64,000 nt of DNA from Nocardioides sp. T2.26MG-1 (GCF_950101795.1 NZ_CATNLZ010000032.1:310001-374000), one strand, 5' to 3'. Positions 32,026 through 42,475 are shown, counted from the first letter of the stretch. Notes: generated by a model not told the origin, from the letters alone. A program made the numbers and translations.

Positions 32026-32625
32026 GTGGCGGACGACTCGACGCGCAACCGCGTGTGGACGCTACCCAACCTGCTCAGCCTCATCCGGCTAGCCGGCGTA
32101 CCCGTGTTCCTGTGGCTGGTGCTCGGACCCGAGGCCGACGGATGGGCGCTGACCCTGCTCATGGTCTCCGGGGTCACCGACTTCCTCGACGGCTACCTCG
32201 CCCGGCGGCTCGGGCAGACCTCGACGCTCGGCCAGATCCTCGACCCGGTGGCCGACCGGCTCTACATCCTGGCCGTGGTCGTCGGGCTGGCGCTGCGCGA
32301 GGTGATCCCGTGGTGGGCCGCGCTCTCGCTGCCCCTGCGCGACCTGCTGCTGTGGGGGCTGGTCCCGCTGCTGCGGACCCGCGGCTACAGCGCGCTGCCG
32401 GTGCACTTCCTCGGCAAGGCCGCGACGTTCAACCTGCTCTACGCCTTCCCGCTGCTGCTGCTCGGTGACGGCGAGGGGACGGTCGCCACCCTCGCCAACG
32501 TGTTCGGGTGGGCCTTCGCGCTGTGGGGGATCGGGCTCTACTGGTGGGCCGGCATTCTCTATGCCTGGCAGGTGCGCACGCTGCTGGCGACCACCGAGCG
32601 ACGTGCGGCGGTGCCCGATGCCTGA
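32026..32625 (+). CDS. pgsA2: CDP-alcohol phosphatidyltransferase family protein (PgsA2 type)
   Basis: The 199-residue membrane enzyme carries the CDP-alcohol phosphotransferase motif DG-x2-AR-x8-G-x3-D-x3-D within DFLDGYLARRLGQTS to GQILDPVADR. Such enzymes exchange CMP for an alcohol on CDP-diacylglycerol to make phospholipids. The following DUF881, small basic protein, DUF881, gcvH and FHA genes reproduce the Rv1822-Rv1827 order, so it corresponds to PgsA2 (Rv1822); its alcohol acceptor is not settled. The GTG at 32026 is used; a TAGGGT -10 box lies at 31985-31990. It overlaps the next gene by eight bases. Confidence 0.85.
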   Translation: MADDSTRNRVWTLPNLLSLIRLAGVPVFLWLVLGPEADGWALTLLMVSGVTDFLDGYLARRLGQTSTLGQILDPVADRLYILAVVVGLALREVIPWWAALSLPLRDLLLWGLVPLLRTRGYSALPVHFLGKAATFNLLYAFPLLLLGDGEGTVATLANVFGWAFALWGIGLYWWAGILYAWQVRTLLATTERRAAVPDA

Positions 32626-33481
32626 GACGACCCCCGCCGAGCGGGTCAACATCCCGCTGCTCACCCTGATCACCCAGCAGTCGCTCGACGAGGACTACCA
32701 GCACGTCGCCGAGCGGCGGGCCACCCAGGGCGGGGCGTCGACCCATCGGCGCACCCTCGGCACCGCGACGGTGGTGGTCGCGGCGTTCGGCCTGCTCGTC
32801 ACGATCGCGGCCGTCCAGACCTCCCAGCACGCGGGGGTCCAGACCGCGAGCCGTGCCTCGCTCATCGCCAACATCGAGGAGCGGCGCGCCGACGTCAACG
32901 AGCTCGAGGACCGGCTCGTCTCGCTCCAGGAGCTCGACGTCTCGCTCCAGGACAACCTCGACGACGTCACCACCGCCTACCAGTCCGCGCTCGCCCGCGT
33001 GCAGCGTCTCGGCACCGTGACCGGCCTGGGCGCGGTCACCGGTCCCGGCGTCAGGATCACCGTCGACGACGCCCCCGGTGTGCCGGTGAGCCACCGCGAC
33101 CTGCGTCCCCTGGTCAACGGGCTCTGGGAGGCCGGTGCCGAGGCGATCGCGGTCAACGGCCAGCGGCTCACCAGCCGGTCGGCGATCCGCAACTCCGGGG
33201 TCACGGTCCGGATCATCGGCAACAACCGATCGCTGTCCCCGCCGTACGTCGTCACCGCGATCGGCGACCCCCGGACCCTGCAGGCCGACCTGATGGAGAC
33301 CAGCAGCGGCCTGCTGTTCCGCGCCCGTGCTGCGCAGCTCGGGTTCTCCTGGACCATGGACCGGGTGGACCAGCTGTCGCTCCAGGCCGCCCCGCCGCGT
33401 CTGCTCCGACTGCGCTCGGCGGTCGAGGGGACCGCCGAGCAGAACCGTCAGAAGGACCAACGGAAGGAGGCCTCGCCGTGA
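32618..33481 (+). CDS. DUF881 membrane-anchored coiled-coil protein (Rv1823 type)
   Basis: The 287-residue protein has a cytosolic N-terminus, one membrane helix (LGTATVVVAAFGLLVTIAAV), a coiled-coil stretch (IEERRADVNELEDRLVSLQE) and the DUF881 domain with TGPGVRITVDDAPG and VNGLWEAGAEAIAVNGQRL. The domain would face outward. DUF881 proteins have unknown roles; conserved position between pgsA2 and gcvH suggests envelope or division links. The ATG overlaps the preceding stop by eight bases (ATGCCTGA), exactly as in the second DUF881 gene. Confidence 0.87.
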   Translation: MPETTPAERVNIPLLTLITQQSLDEDYQHVAERRATQGGASTHRRTLGTATVVVAAFGLLVTIAAVQTSQHAGVQTASRASLIANIEERRADVNELEDRLVSLQELDVSLQDNLDDVTTAYQSALARVQRLGTVTGLGAVTGPGVRITVDDAPGVPVSHRDLRPLVNGLWEAGAEAIAVNGQRLTSRSAIRNSGVTVRIIGNNRSLSPPYVVTAIGDPRTLQADLMETSSGLLFRARAAQLGFSWTMDRVDQLSLQAAPPRLLRLRSAVEGTAEQNRQKDQRKEASP

Positions 33482-33810
33482 TCGCCGCACTCGGACTGCT
33501 GGTCGGGATCGTGCTCGGGGTGGTGTTCCAGCCCGACGTCCCACAGGGTCTCGAGCCCTACCTGCCGATCGCCGTGGTGGCCGCGCTCGACGCCGTGTTC
33601 GGCGCGCTGCGGGCCTACCTGGACGGCATCTTCGACGACAAGGTCTTCGTGGTGTCGTTCGTGAGCAACGTGGTCATCGCCGCCGCGATCGTGTTCCTCG
33701 GCGACAAGCTCGGGGTCGGTGGGCAGCTCACGACCGGTGTCGTCGTCGTCCTCGGCATCCGCATCTTCTCCAACGCCGCCGCCATCCGAAGGCACCTGTT
33801 CCATGCCTGA
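33478..33810 (+). CDS. sbp: Small basic protein, DUF1290 (Sbp) membrane protein
   Basis: The 110-residue protein is three hydrophobic segments (IAALGLLVGIVLGVVFQPDV, YLPIAVVAALDAVFGALRA and VVSFVSNVVIAAAIVFLGD) with FNAAA-like SNAAAIRRHLFHA at the end. This is the DUF1290 small basic protein found beside DUF881 genes and, in Firmicutes, next to ftsA-ftsZ. GTGA overlaps the upstream stop. The function is unknown; the location suggests a membrane partner for the two DUF881 proteins. Confidence 0.88.
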   Translation: MIAALGLLVGIVLGVVFQPDVPQGLEPYLPIAVVAALDAVFGALRAYLDGIFDDKVFVVSFVSNVVIAAAIVFLGDKLGVGGQLTTGVVVVLGIRIFSNAAAIRRHLFHA

Positions 33811-34594
33811 CGCCGACGAGCCCGTGAACGCCGCACCGGTCCGCGGCAGCGATCCGTCGCCCGTCGAGTCCGGGACCGGCCGGCAGCGGCTGATCCGGGC
33901 GCTGGTGCGGCCCTCGCGCGGCCAGCTCGTGGTGGCGGTGCTGCTCGCCGCCCTCGGCTTCGCCGCGGTGACCCAGGTGCGGTTCACCGAGGTCGACGAC
34001 ACCTACGGCAGCCTGCGCGAGCAGGACCTCATCAACGTCCTCAGCGGCCTGGCGGGGACCACCCAGCGCACCGAGGCCCAGATCGCGCGGCTCGAACGGG
34101 CCCGCGAGGACCTGCTGTCCAAGACCGGCGCCCGCGAGGCCGCGCTCGCCCAGGCCCAGGAGCAGGCCGACACCCTGTCGATCCTTGCCGGTCAGGTGCC
34201 GGTGACCGGCCCCGGCATCCGGGTCACGGTCACCGAGGAGAGCGGCACCGTCGGCGTGCAGAGCATGGTCGACACCTTCCAGGAGCTGCGCACCGCCGGA
34301 GCCGAGGCGATCCAGGTCAACGGCCAGGTCCGCGTGGTCGCCAACACCGCAGTCGAGGACGCCCCGGGTGGCCTGCTCATCGGCGGGCAGCTCGTCTCCT
34401 CGCCGTACGTCCTCGACGTCATCGGCGAGCCGCACACGCTCGCGAGCTCGGGCATCGACTTCCCCGACGGCCCGCGCGACCTGTTCGAGGACGACGGCGC
34501 GAGCGTCGCCGTCGACGAGCTGTCGTCGCTCGACATCGAGAGCGTCGTGAAGCCGTCCGAACCTGAGTACGCCCAACCCGACGCATCGCAGTAA
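33803..34594 (+). CDS. DUF881 membrane-anchored coiled-coil protein (Rv1825 type)
   Basis: The 263-residue paralogue of the protein two genes upstream has a single membrane helix (LVVAVLLAALGFAAVTQVRF), a coiled coil (QRTEAQIARLERAREDLLSK) and a DUF881 domain with VTGPGIRVTVTEESG and RTAGAEAIQVNGQVRV. An acidic C-terminal tail follows (ELSSLDIESVVKPSEPEY). Its start again overlaps the preceding stop as ATGCCTGA. It probably forms a complex with the first DUF881 protein and Sbp at the membrane. Confidence 0.87.
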   Translation: MPDADEPVNAAPVRGSDPSPVESGTGRQRLIRALVRPSRGQLVVAVLLAALGFAAVTQVRFTEVDDTYGSLREQDLINVLSGLAGTTQRTEAQIARLERAREDLLSKTGAREAALAQAQEQADTLSILAGQVPVTGPGIRVTVTEESGTVGVQSMVDTFQELRTAGAEAIQVNGQVRVVANTAVEDAPGGLLIGGQLVSSPYVLDVIGEPHTLASSGIDFPDGPRDLFEDDGASVAVDELSSLDIESVVKPSEPEYAQPDASQ

Positions 34595-34659
34595 CCTCAC
34601 AGCGCTGGAGCACGCCCACTCGCCGCCCGTCCCGCGCGGTCCATCCAGGAGGAGACGCC

Positions 34660-35046
34660 TTGTACCCCGACGACCTGAAGTACACGACCGAGCACGAGTG
34701 GGTCCGCGAGCCCGGGGAGCACGAGGGCTCGGTCCGCATCGGGATCACCCACTACGCCCAGGACGCGCTCGGCGACATCGTCTACGTCTCGCTCCCCGAG
34801 CTCGGCGAGAGCGTGACCGCCGGCAGCACCTGCGGCGAGCTGGAGTCGACCAAGTCGGTCAGCGACGTCTACGCGCCGGTCACGGGCGAGGTCGTGGCCC
34901 GCAACGACTCCCTGGACACCACGCCCGAGCTGGTCAACAACGACCCGTACGGCGGTGGCTGGCTCTTCGAGGTCGTCCCGAGCGACCGCACCGAGCTCGA
35001 CGGGCTGCTCGACGCCGCGACGTACGAAGGCAGCCTCGAGGCCTGA
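34660..35046 (+). CDS. gcvH: Glycine cleavage system H protein
   Basis: The 128-residue lipoyl carrier shuttles the aminomethyl group between GcvP, GcvT and the lipoamide dehydrogenase. It starts MYPDDLKYTTEHEWV; the lipoylated residue is Lys65 in GELESTKSVSDVYAP. The start codon is TTG at 34660, supported by an AGGAGG ribosome site seven bases upstream and by the conserved N-terminus. gcvP lies 3.2 kb downstream under its own riboswitch, so the two are not co-transcribed; gcvT is not in the window. A GC hairpin (35047-35064) follows the stop. Confidence 0.95.
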   Translation: MYPDDLKYTTEHEWVREPGEHEGSVRIGITHYAQDALGDIVYVSLPELGESVTAGSTCGELESTKSVSDVYAPVTGEVVARNDSLDTTPELVNNDPYGGGWLFEVVPSDRTELDGLLDAATYEGSLEA

Positions 35047-35064
35047 CCGGGTCGACCGACCCGG
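35047..35064 (+). terminator. GC hairpin immediately after gcvH
   Basis: CCGGGTC-GACC-GACCCGG forms a 7-bp stem with a 4-nt loop starting on the base after the gcvH stop. There is no U-tract. A TAGGTT -10 box at 35097-35102 then provides a separate promoter for the FHA gene. Confidence 0.5.
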
Positions 35065-35164
35065 CGGATCCTGCTTGATCGCCGGGTCGGGGCTGATAGG
35101 TTCGGACCAACCGTCAACCTCAACCCGGCCTTGAGGGTTTGCCTCCCGACCGAAGGACAGACCG

Positions 35165-35707
35165 ATGCCGTTCTGCACATCCTGTGGCACGCAGAACCCC
35201 GACGACGCTCGCTTCTGCGCCCAGTGCGGGAACCGTCTGGTCACCGCGACCCCAGCGAGCCCGGCGACCCCGGCACCCGGCGGTGCGGAGGTGGCGGGGG
35301 AGTCCACGGCCACCATCGCCATCGGCCTGGGCGGTGAGAAGGTCGAGACCTCCGACCGCCAGCTCAACGCGGTCGACGCCGCAGCGGTCGACGCCCTGCC
35401 GGCCGGCCACGCGCTGCTGGTCGTGCAGCGTGGCCCCGGCGCCGGCAGCAGGTTCCTCCTCGACGCCGACGTGGTCAACGCCGGGCGGCACCCCGACAGC
35501 GAGATCTTCCTCGACGACGTCACCGTGTCCCGCCGGCACGCGGAGTTCCACCGCTCCGGCGACACCTTCACGGTCAGCGACGTGGGCAGCCTCAACGGCA
35601 CCTACGTCAACCGCGACCGGATCGACCGGGTCCAGCTGACCGACGGCGACGAGGTGCAGATCGGCAAGTACCGCCTCGTGTTCTTCTCCGGACACGCAGG
35701 CAGGTGA
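35165..35707 (+). CDS. garA: FHA-domain regulator, GarA/OdhI position, with N-terminal zinc ribbon
   Basis: The 180-residue protein has a zinc ribbon at 4-22 (CTSCGTQNPDDARFCAQCG), a linker, and a C-terminal FHA domain (about 83-176) with GRHPDSEIFLDD, VSRRHAEFH and DVGSLNGTYVN. Position between gcvH and the FtsR-like gene matches GarA (Rv1827) and OdhI, phospho-switch inhibitors of 2-oxoglutarate dehydrogenase. The classical N-terminal ETTSVF phosphorylation motif is missing; possible substitutes are GESTATIAIG and KVETSDRQ. So control by a Pkn kinase may differ or be absent. The FHA phosphothreonine pocket is intact. Confidence 0.85.
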   Translation: MPFCTSCGTQNPDDARFCAQCGNRLVTATPASPATPAPGGAEVAGESTATIAIGLGGEKVETSDRQLNAVDAAAVDALPAGHALLVVQRGPGAGSRFLLDADVVNAGRHPDSEIFLDDVTVSRRHAEFHRSGDTFTVSDVGSLNGTYVNRDRIDRVQLTDGDEVQIGKYRLVFFSGHAGR

Positions 35708-36456
35708 GCCGGGACGTGTCCGCTGCCTCGGGCGCCTCGTCGGCCGCGCGGGCGCGGATGAACATCGGGCAGGTTCTCGACCAGCTCCGCCCCGACTTCC
35801 CGGGGATCACGATCCCCAAGATCCGGTTCCTCGAGGACAAGGGGCTGATCAAGCCCGAGCGCACACCCGCGGGGTACCGGAAGTTCTCCCACGACGACGT
35901 GGAGCGGCTGCGCTACGTGCTGCGCATGCAGCGCGACCACTACCTGCCGCTCAAGGTGATCGGCGAGCACCTCGACGCGATCGACCGCGGGCTCGAGCCG
36001 CCGCCGATCGACCCGGTCGTGCCCACGGTGCCGCGGGTCGCGCTCGCGGCCGACGGGCTGCCCAGCCCGGCGTCGTTCACGCGCCGCGACCACGTGCGGC
36101 TGTCCCGGCGCGAGCTGGTCAAGATCGCGGGCATCACCGAGGACCTCCTCGCCGAGCTCGAGCAGTTCGGACTGATCACCCCGCGCGCCGGCACCGGCCA
36201 CTACGACACCGACGCGCTGGTGATCGCGCAGACCGCGCGCGAGCTCGCCGACTTCGGCTTCGAGCCGCGGCACCTGCGGGCGTTCAAGACCGCCGCCGAC
36301 CGCGAGGTCGGCCTGGTCGAGCAGGTGGTCGCCCCCCAGAAGCGCGGCCGCGACGCCGCGGCGAAGGCACGCGCCGAGGAGACCGTCAGCGAGATCGCGG
36401 CCCTCTCGGTGCGGCTGCACGCGACGCTGGTGAAGACCGGGTTGCGGTCTCCCTGA
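35704..36456 (+). CDS. ftsR: MerR-family regulator, FtsR/Rv1828 type
   Basis: The 250-residue regulator has a winged helix-turn-helix near residues 19-90 (MNIGQVLDQLRPDFPGITIP, then KIRFLEDKGLIKPERTPAGYRKFS) and a second MerR-like unit near 124-190 (FTRRDHVRLSRRELVKIAGI and LEQFGLITPRAGTGHYD). This is the arrangement of Corynebacterium FtsR and Rv1828, linked to control of ftsZ. It overlaps the FHA gene by four bases (GTGA), as odhI-ftsR do. No effector-binding cysteines are seen. The large palindrome just downstream may be one of its targets, which is inference only. Confidence 0.87.
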   Translation: MSRDVSAASGASSAARARMNIGQVLDQLRPDFPGITIPKIRFLEDKGLIKPERTPAGYRKFSHDDVERLRYVLRMQRDHYLPLKVIGEHLDAIDRGLEPPPIDPVVPTVPRVALAADGLPSPASFTRRDHVRLSRRELVKIAGITEDLLAELEQFGLITPRAGTGHYDTDALVIAQTARELADFGFEPRHLRAFKTAADREVGLVEQVVAPQKRGRDAAAKARAEETVSEIAALSVRLHATLVKTGLRSP

Positions 36457-36479
36457 GCCCGGCCGGGTGGCCGTCGTCG

Positions 36480-36559
36480 GACTTCCCCGGTGCACCGGGG
36501 AGATCGATGCTTCCCGGGCGAAATCTCACCCGAGAAGCATCGAGTTCCCCCGAGAAGTC
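36480..36559. repeat. 80-bp imperfect palindrome between ftsR and the bfn gene
   Basis: Outer arms GACTTC (36480-36485) and GAAGTC (36554-36559) enclose CGATGCTTC (36505-36513) and GAAGCATCG (36534-36542), while the left half also holds an 18-bp perfect palindrome, TCCCCGGTGCACCGGGGA (36484-36501). CCCGAGAAG occurs twice on the right. The whole can fold as a cruciform or long hairpin. It resembles an intergenic REP/MITE-like element; a terminator or multi-site operator is possible. Confidence 0.55.
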
Positions 36560-36599
36560 ACGCCGGGAGCGCGTTCGGGACCGGGGGTACTGTGGTGGC

Positions 36600-37076
36600 G
36601 TGCGCGAAGTCGATGTCATGGGAGTCAGGGTGGAGATGCCCTCGAACCAGCCGATCGTGCTGCTGCGCGAGGTCTCGGGCGAGCGCTATCTCCCCATCTG
36701 GATCGGTGCTGTGGAGGCGACCGCGATCGCCTTCGCCCAGCAGGGCGTGGTGCCGCCGCGGCCGCTGACGCACGACCTGCTCAAGGACGTGCTCGACGCG
36801 ACCGGCAACGTCCTCACCGAGGTGCAGATCACCGATGTCAAGGACGGCGTGTTCTTCGCCAACCTGGTGTTCGGCTCCGGGGCCGAGGTGAGCGCCCGCC
36901 CGTCGGACTCGATCGCCCTCGCGCTGCGCACCGGCACCCGGATCGTCTGCGCCGAGGAGGTCCTGGACGAGGCCGGCCTCGCCGTGCCCGCCGAGCAGGA
37001 GGACGAGGTCGAGAAGTTCCGCGAGTTCCTCGACCAGGTCACGCCGGAGGACTTCGACGCCCCCACCGAACCCTGA
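36600..37076 (+). CDS. Bifunctional nuclease family protein, DUF151 (Rv1829 type)
   Basis: The 158-residue protein starts MREVDVMGVRVEMPSNQP and carries YLPIWIGAVEATAIAFAQQG, RPLTHDLLKDVLDATG and SARPSDSIALALRTGTRI, all typical of the DUF151 (bifunctional nuclease, UVR-associated) family. Members cleave DNA and RNA in vitro in plants and bacteria; the bacterial role is unclear. The GTG at 36600 is chosen because a TACTGT -10 box ends six bases upstream (36588-36593), giving a leaderless mRNA, and because the family N-terminus begins here. The gene lies between two MerR genes as in M. tuberculosis. Confidence 0.88.
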   Translation: MREVDVMGVRVEMPSNQPIVLLREVSGERYLPIWIGAVEATAIAFAQQGVVPPRPLTHDLLKDVLDATGNVLTEVQITDVKDGVFFANLVFGSGAEVSARPSDSIALALRTGTRIVCAEEVLDEAGLAVPAEQEDEVEKFREFLDQVTPEDFDAPTEP

Positions 37077-37129
37077 GCTCACGGTCGGCGGCCCGAGGCG
37101 AGCAGGCCCGGGTCAGGCGGCGTGGCGTT

Positions 37130-37220
37130 GCGGGGTTCGGCTGCCAGCAGCCCAAACCCGCGGGACACGCCGATCCCACCCGGCGTGTCGTGCGGGGATC
37201 GGCTGCCAGCAGCCCAAACC
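37130..37220. repeat. Direct repeat of a hairpin unit flanking a 9-bp inverted repeat
   Basis: A 29-bp unit at 37130-37158 recurs at 37192-37220 with one mismatch, a 62-bp period. Each unit contains GGCTGC-CA-GCAGCC. Between them GACACGCCG (37164-37172) pairs with CGGCGTGTC (37181-37189). The element occupies the middle of the 299-bp gap 37077-37375. It looks like a REP-type intergenic element; no coding potential is seen. Confidence 0.6.
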
Positions 37221-37280
37221 GGCACCCTCAACCCCTACCCTCAGGTAGAGGGTGAGGGTTGCGACACGCCGCCAGCGTCT

Positions 37281-37309
37281 TTGACGGGTCTGCGGCGGGG
37301 GCCTACCTT
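37281..37309 (+). promoter_or_regulatory. Consensus sigma-70-type promoter for the second MerR gene
   Basis: TTGACG at 37281-37286 and TACCTT at 37304-37309 are separated by exactly 17 bp. The start site should fall near 37316, about 60 nt before the GTG at 37376 and just in front of the palindrome at 37319-37354. Confidence 0.65.
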
Positions 37310-37318
37310 GAACTATCT

Positions 37319-37354
37319 CCGTTGTAACTACTTCCCCGGTGTTACGCACAACGG
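37319..37354 (+). promoter_or_regulatory. Operator-like inverted repeat in the MerR leader
   Basis: CCGTTGT (37319-37325) and ACAACGG (37348-37354) are exact inverted arms, with further inner symmetry (AAC and GTT). A second feature is the near direct repeat AACTATCTCC / AACTACTTCC (37311-37320 and 37326-37335). Placement right after the predicted start site suits repression, possibly by the MerR protein itself. Confidence 0.45.
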
Positions 37355-37375
37355 ATAGCCGTCCCGGAGGACCGC

Positions 37376-37969
37376 GTGAACGAGAACGAGCAGCAGCAGG
37401 ACGTCGAGGTCGCCCGCGCCGCGGAGCAGGCCGAGGAGCAGGGTCTCCTGTTCACCGACGACGTGTCCCCGCTGCCCAGTGACACCGGCTACCGCGGCCC
37501 GACCGCGTGCAACGCCGCCGGCATCACCTACCGCCAGCTCGACTACTGGGCCCGCACCGGCCTGATCGAGCCCACCGTGCGTGGCGCCAAGGGCTCCGGC
37601 TCCCAGCGCCTCTACTCGTTCCAGGACATTCTGCTGCTCAAGGTCGTCAAACGGCTGCTCGACGCCGGCATCTCGCTGCAGCAGATCCGCACCGCGGTGC
37701 AGCACCTGCGCCAGCGCGGCACCGAGGACCTGACCCGCGTGACCCTGATGAGCGACGGCGTCTCGGTCTACGAGTGCACCAGCAACGACGAGATCATCGA
37801 CCTGCTCCAGGGCGGTCAGGGCGTCTTCGGCATCGCGATCGGCGGCGTCTGGCAGGAGATCGAGGGCACCCTCGCCGAGCTCCCGAGCGAGCGTACGGCG
37901 GAGCCCGACGCGGCCCCGACCGCCGGCGACGAGCTCGCGGCGCGCCGCGCCGCTCGCAAGACCGGCTGA
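37376..37969 (+). CDS. MerR-family regulator (Rv1830 type)
   Basis: The 197-residue protein has an acidic Gln-rich N-terminus, a MerR DNA-binding domain (about 43-118: GPTACNAAGITYRQLDYWA, TGLIEPTVRGAKGSGSQRLYSF and LLDAGISLQQIRTAV) and a C-terminal region with VSVYECTSNDEIIDLLQGGQGVFGIAIGGV. This matches Rv1830, a conserved actinobacterial regulator next to the glycine cleavage genes. The GTG start has a GGAGGA ribosome site. A strong terminator follows within 14 bases. Targets are unknown; the cysteine is not in a metal motif. Confidence 0.87.
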   Translation: MNENEQQQDVEVARAAEQAEEQGLLFTDDVSPLPSDTGYRGPTACNAAGITYRQLDYWARTGLIEPTVRGAKGSGSQRLYSFQDILLLKVVKRLLDAGISLQQIRTAVQHLRQRGTEDLTRVTLMSDGVSVYECTSNDEIIDLLQGGQGVFGIAIGGVWQEIEGTLAELPSERTAEPDAAPTAGDELAARRAARKTG

Positions 37970-37982
37970 CACCCGACACCCC

Positions 37983-38015
37983 GTTGACCCGCCCGAAAGT
38001 TTCGGGCGGGTCAAC
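37983..38015. terminator. 16-bp stem terminator, identical to that at 43092-43124
   Basis: GTTGACCCGCCCGAAA and its exact complement TTTCGGGCGGGTCAAC flank a single G. The central A/T bases give a flexible loop and GTCGTTT follows. It ends transcription of the MerR gene before the glycine riboswitch promoter. The same 33 bases occur at 43092-43124. Confidence 0.75.
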
Positions 38016-38035
38016 GTCGTTTGGCCCTCTCGGGG

Positions 38036-38190
38036 TAGATTAGGAGCGCTGACACTCCCGCACGGGAGAGTCCCCGGCCGCATGCTGCGGGCGGGGCGCC
38101 GAAGGGGCAATTCCTCCCCGGAACCTCTCAGGCATCAGGACCGTGCGGGTCAGGCACTCTGAAGCACCATCCGCGGTGCGACAGAGGGGG
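38036..38190 (+). ncRNA. Glycine riboswitch (single aptamer) with its promoter, upstream of gcvP
   Basis: A TAGATT -10 box lies at 38036-38041. The aptamer spans 38057-38149: P1 pairs CCCGCACGG (38057-38065) with CCGTGCGGG (38141-38149), and conserved core pieces GGGAGAG (38064-38070), GCGCCGAAGGGGCAA (38096-38110) and CCTCTCAGGCATCAGGACCG are all present. A small stem CTCTG...CAGAG with inner GCACC/GGTGC at 38157-38186 follows, the ghost-aptamer form of singlet glycine riboswitches rather than a second full aptamer. It would turn on gcvP when glycine is high. Confidence 0.88.
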
Positions 38191-38221
38191 AGGCACCCGA
38201 ACGCCCTTCGAGGAGCCCCCG

Positions 38222-41109
<2,888 letters not shown>

Positions 41110-41113
<4 letters not shown>

Positions 41114-42456
41114 CGGTCTCGGACTCCACCGCCCGCCGCCTGCTCGCCCGCATCGCCGGCGCCCAGTCGACGGGGCGGCTGCCGTCGGTGGTGGCCGGGC
41201 TGGTGCGTGACGGCGAGCCGGTGTGGTTCGGGTCGTACGGCGGCCCCGCGGTGGTGGGCCACGACCAGCTGGACGTGCAGTACCGGATCGGCTCGATCAC
41301 CAAGACCATGACGGCCGTGCTGGTGCTCCAGCTCGTCCGCGACGGCCGCGTCGCGCTGGACGACCCGGCGTCGGCGGTGCTCGAGGAGCTGGCCGGCCAT
41401 GCCTATGCCGACCGGAGCCTGCGGACCCTGCTCGCGCACGACGCAGGCCTGCAGTCCGAGCCGGCCGGGTCGTGGTGGGAGCGGACCCCCGGGTCGTCCT
41501 TCGCCGAGCTGATGGCCGCCAACGACGGGTCGGGCGCCGCCTTCGGGGCACACGAGCGGTTCCACTACTCCAACCTCGGCTACGGGATCCTCGGCGAGGT
41601 CGCGGCCCGGCTGCTCGGCACGACGTGGTGGGACGCGGTCCGTGAATGCATCGTGCGGCCCCTGGGCATGACCCGCTCGTCGTACCTGCCCGAGGGCGCG
41701 GCCGCCCAGGGCCACTCCGTGCACCCCTACGAGGGCACGCTGGTCGACGAGCCGGCCACCGACAACGGCGCGATGGCGCCCGCGGGCCAGCTGTGGGCCA
41801 CGATCACCGACCTGGCGACGTACGCCGCCTTCCTCGGCCGCGGTCACGCCGACGTGCTGTCCGCCGACGACCTCGCGCGCGCCTTCACCCCCCAGTCGGG
41901 CAGCCCGGAGGACGGCCTGCGGTCAGCGCACGGGCTGGGCTTCCAGCTGTTCGCCGGCGGGTCGGGCACGCTGGCCGGTCACACCGGCTCGATGCCGGGC
42001 TTCCTGGCGACCGTCCTCGTGGACCGGCGCCGGCGCACCGGCGGCGTGGTGCTCGCGAACGCGACGACCGGGTTCTCGCCGGCCGAGGCGGTGATCGGGC
42101 TGCTCGAGGAGCTTGAGCGCTGCGAGCCGACCCTGCCCGAGCCGTGGCGTCCGGCCGCCGGCGTGCCGCCCGACCTCGCGGGGGTCCCCGGCGTGTGGCA
42201 CTGGGGCAACACGCCGTTCGTCTTCGCGATGGAGGGCACCGAGTTGGTCGCCCGCCGCAACGGGCTGGAGGCCTACCGCTTCGCCGTGCGCGACGGCCGC
42301 GTCGTGGGACGCTCGGGCTACCACGCGGGTGAGGAGCTGCACGTCGTACGCCGAGGCGACGGGTCGGTCGCGCACCTGGAGGTCGCGACGTTCGTCTACA
42401 CCCGCACGCCGTACGACCCGGAGGCCCCCATCCCTGGGGGCGCTCCGGGTCGCTAG
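41110..42456 (+). CDS. Beta-lactamase-fold serine hydrolase (class C-like)
   Basis: The 448-residue protein has SxxK (GSITKT, near residue 62), YxN (HYSNLGYG, near 155) and HTG (AGHTGSMPG, near 292), the three active-site motifs of class C beta-lactamases, penicillin-binding proteins and esterases. It is followed by a C-terminal beta-barrel-like domain (about 350-440). No signal peptide is visible, so a cytosolic peptidase or esterase role is more likely than drug resistance. GTGA couples it to gcvP, which is unusual because glycine metabolism gives no obvious use for it; the coupling may only reflect genome compaction. Confidence 0.8.
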
Positions 42457-42475
42457 GGCCGCTGCTGCTCCACGA

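Noticed and set aside
38150..38190. Second complete glycine aptamer
   Set aside because: Only a short stem is present, without the GCCGAAGG-type core; it fits the ghost aptamer of a singlet riboswitch.
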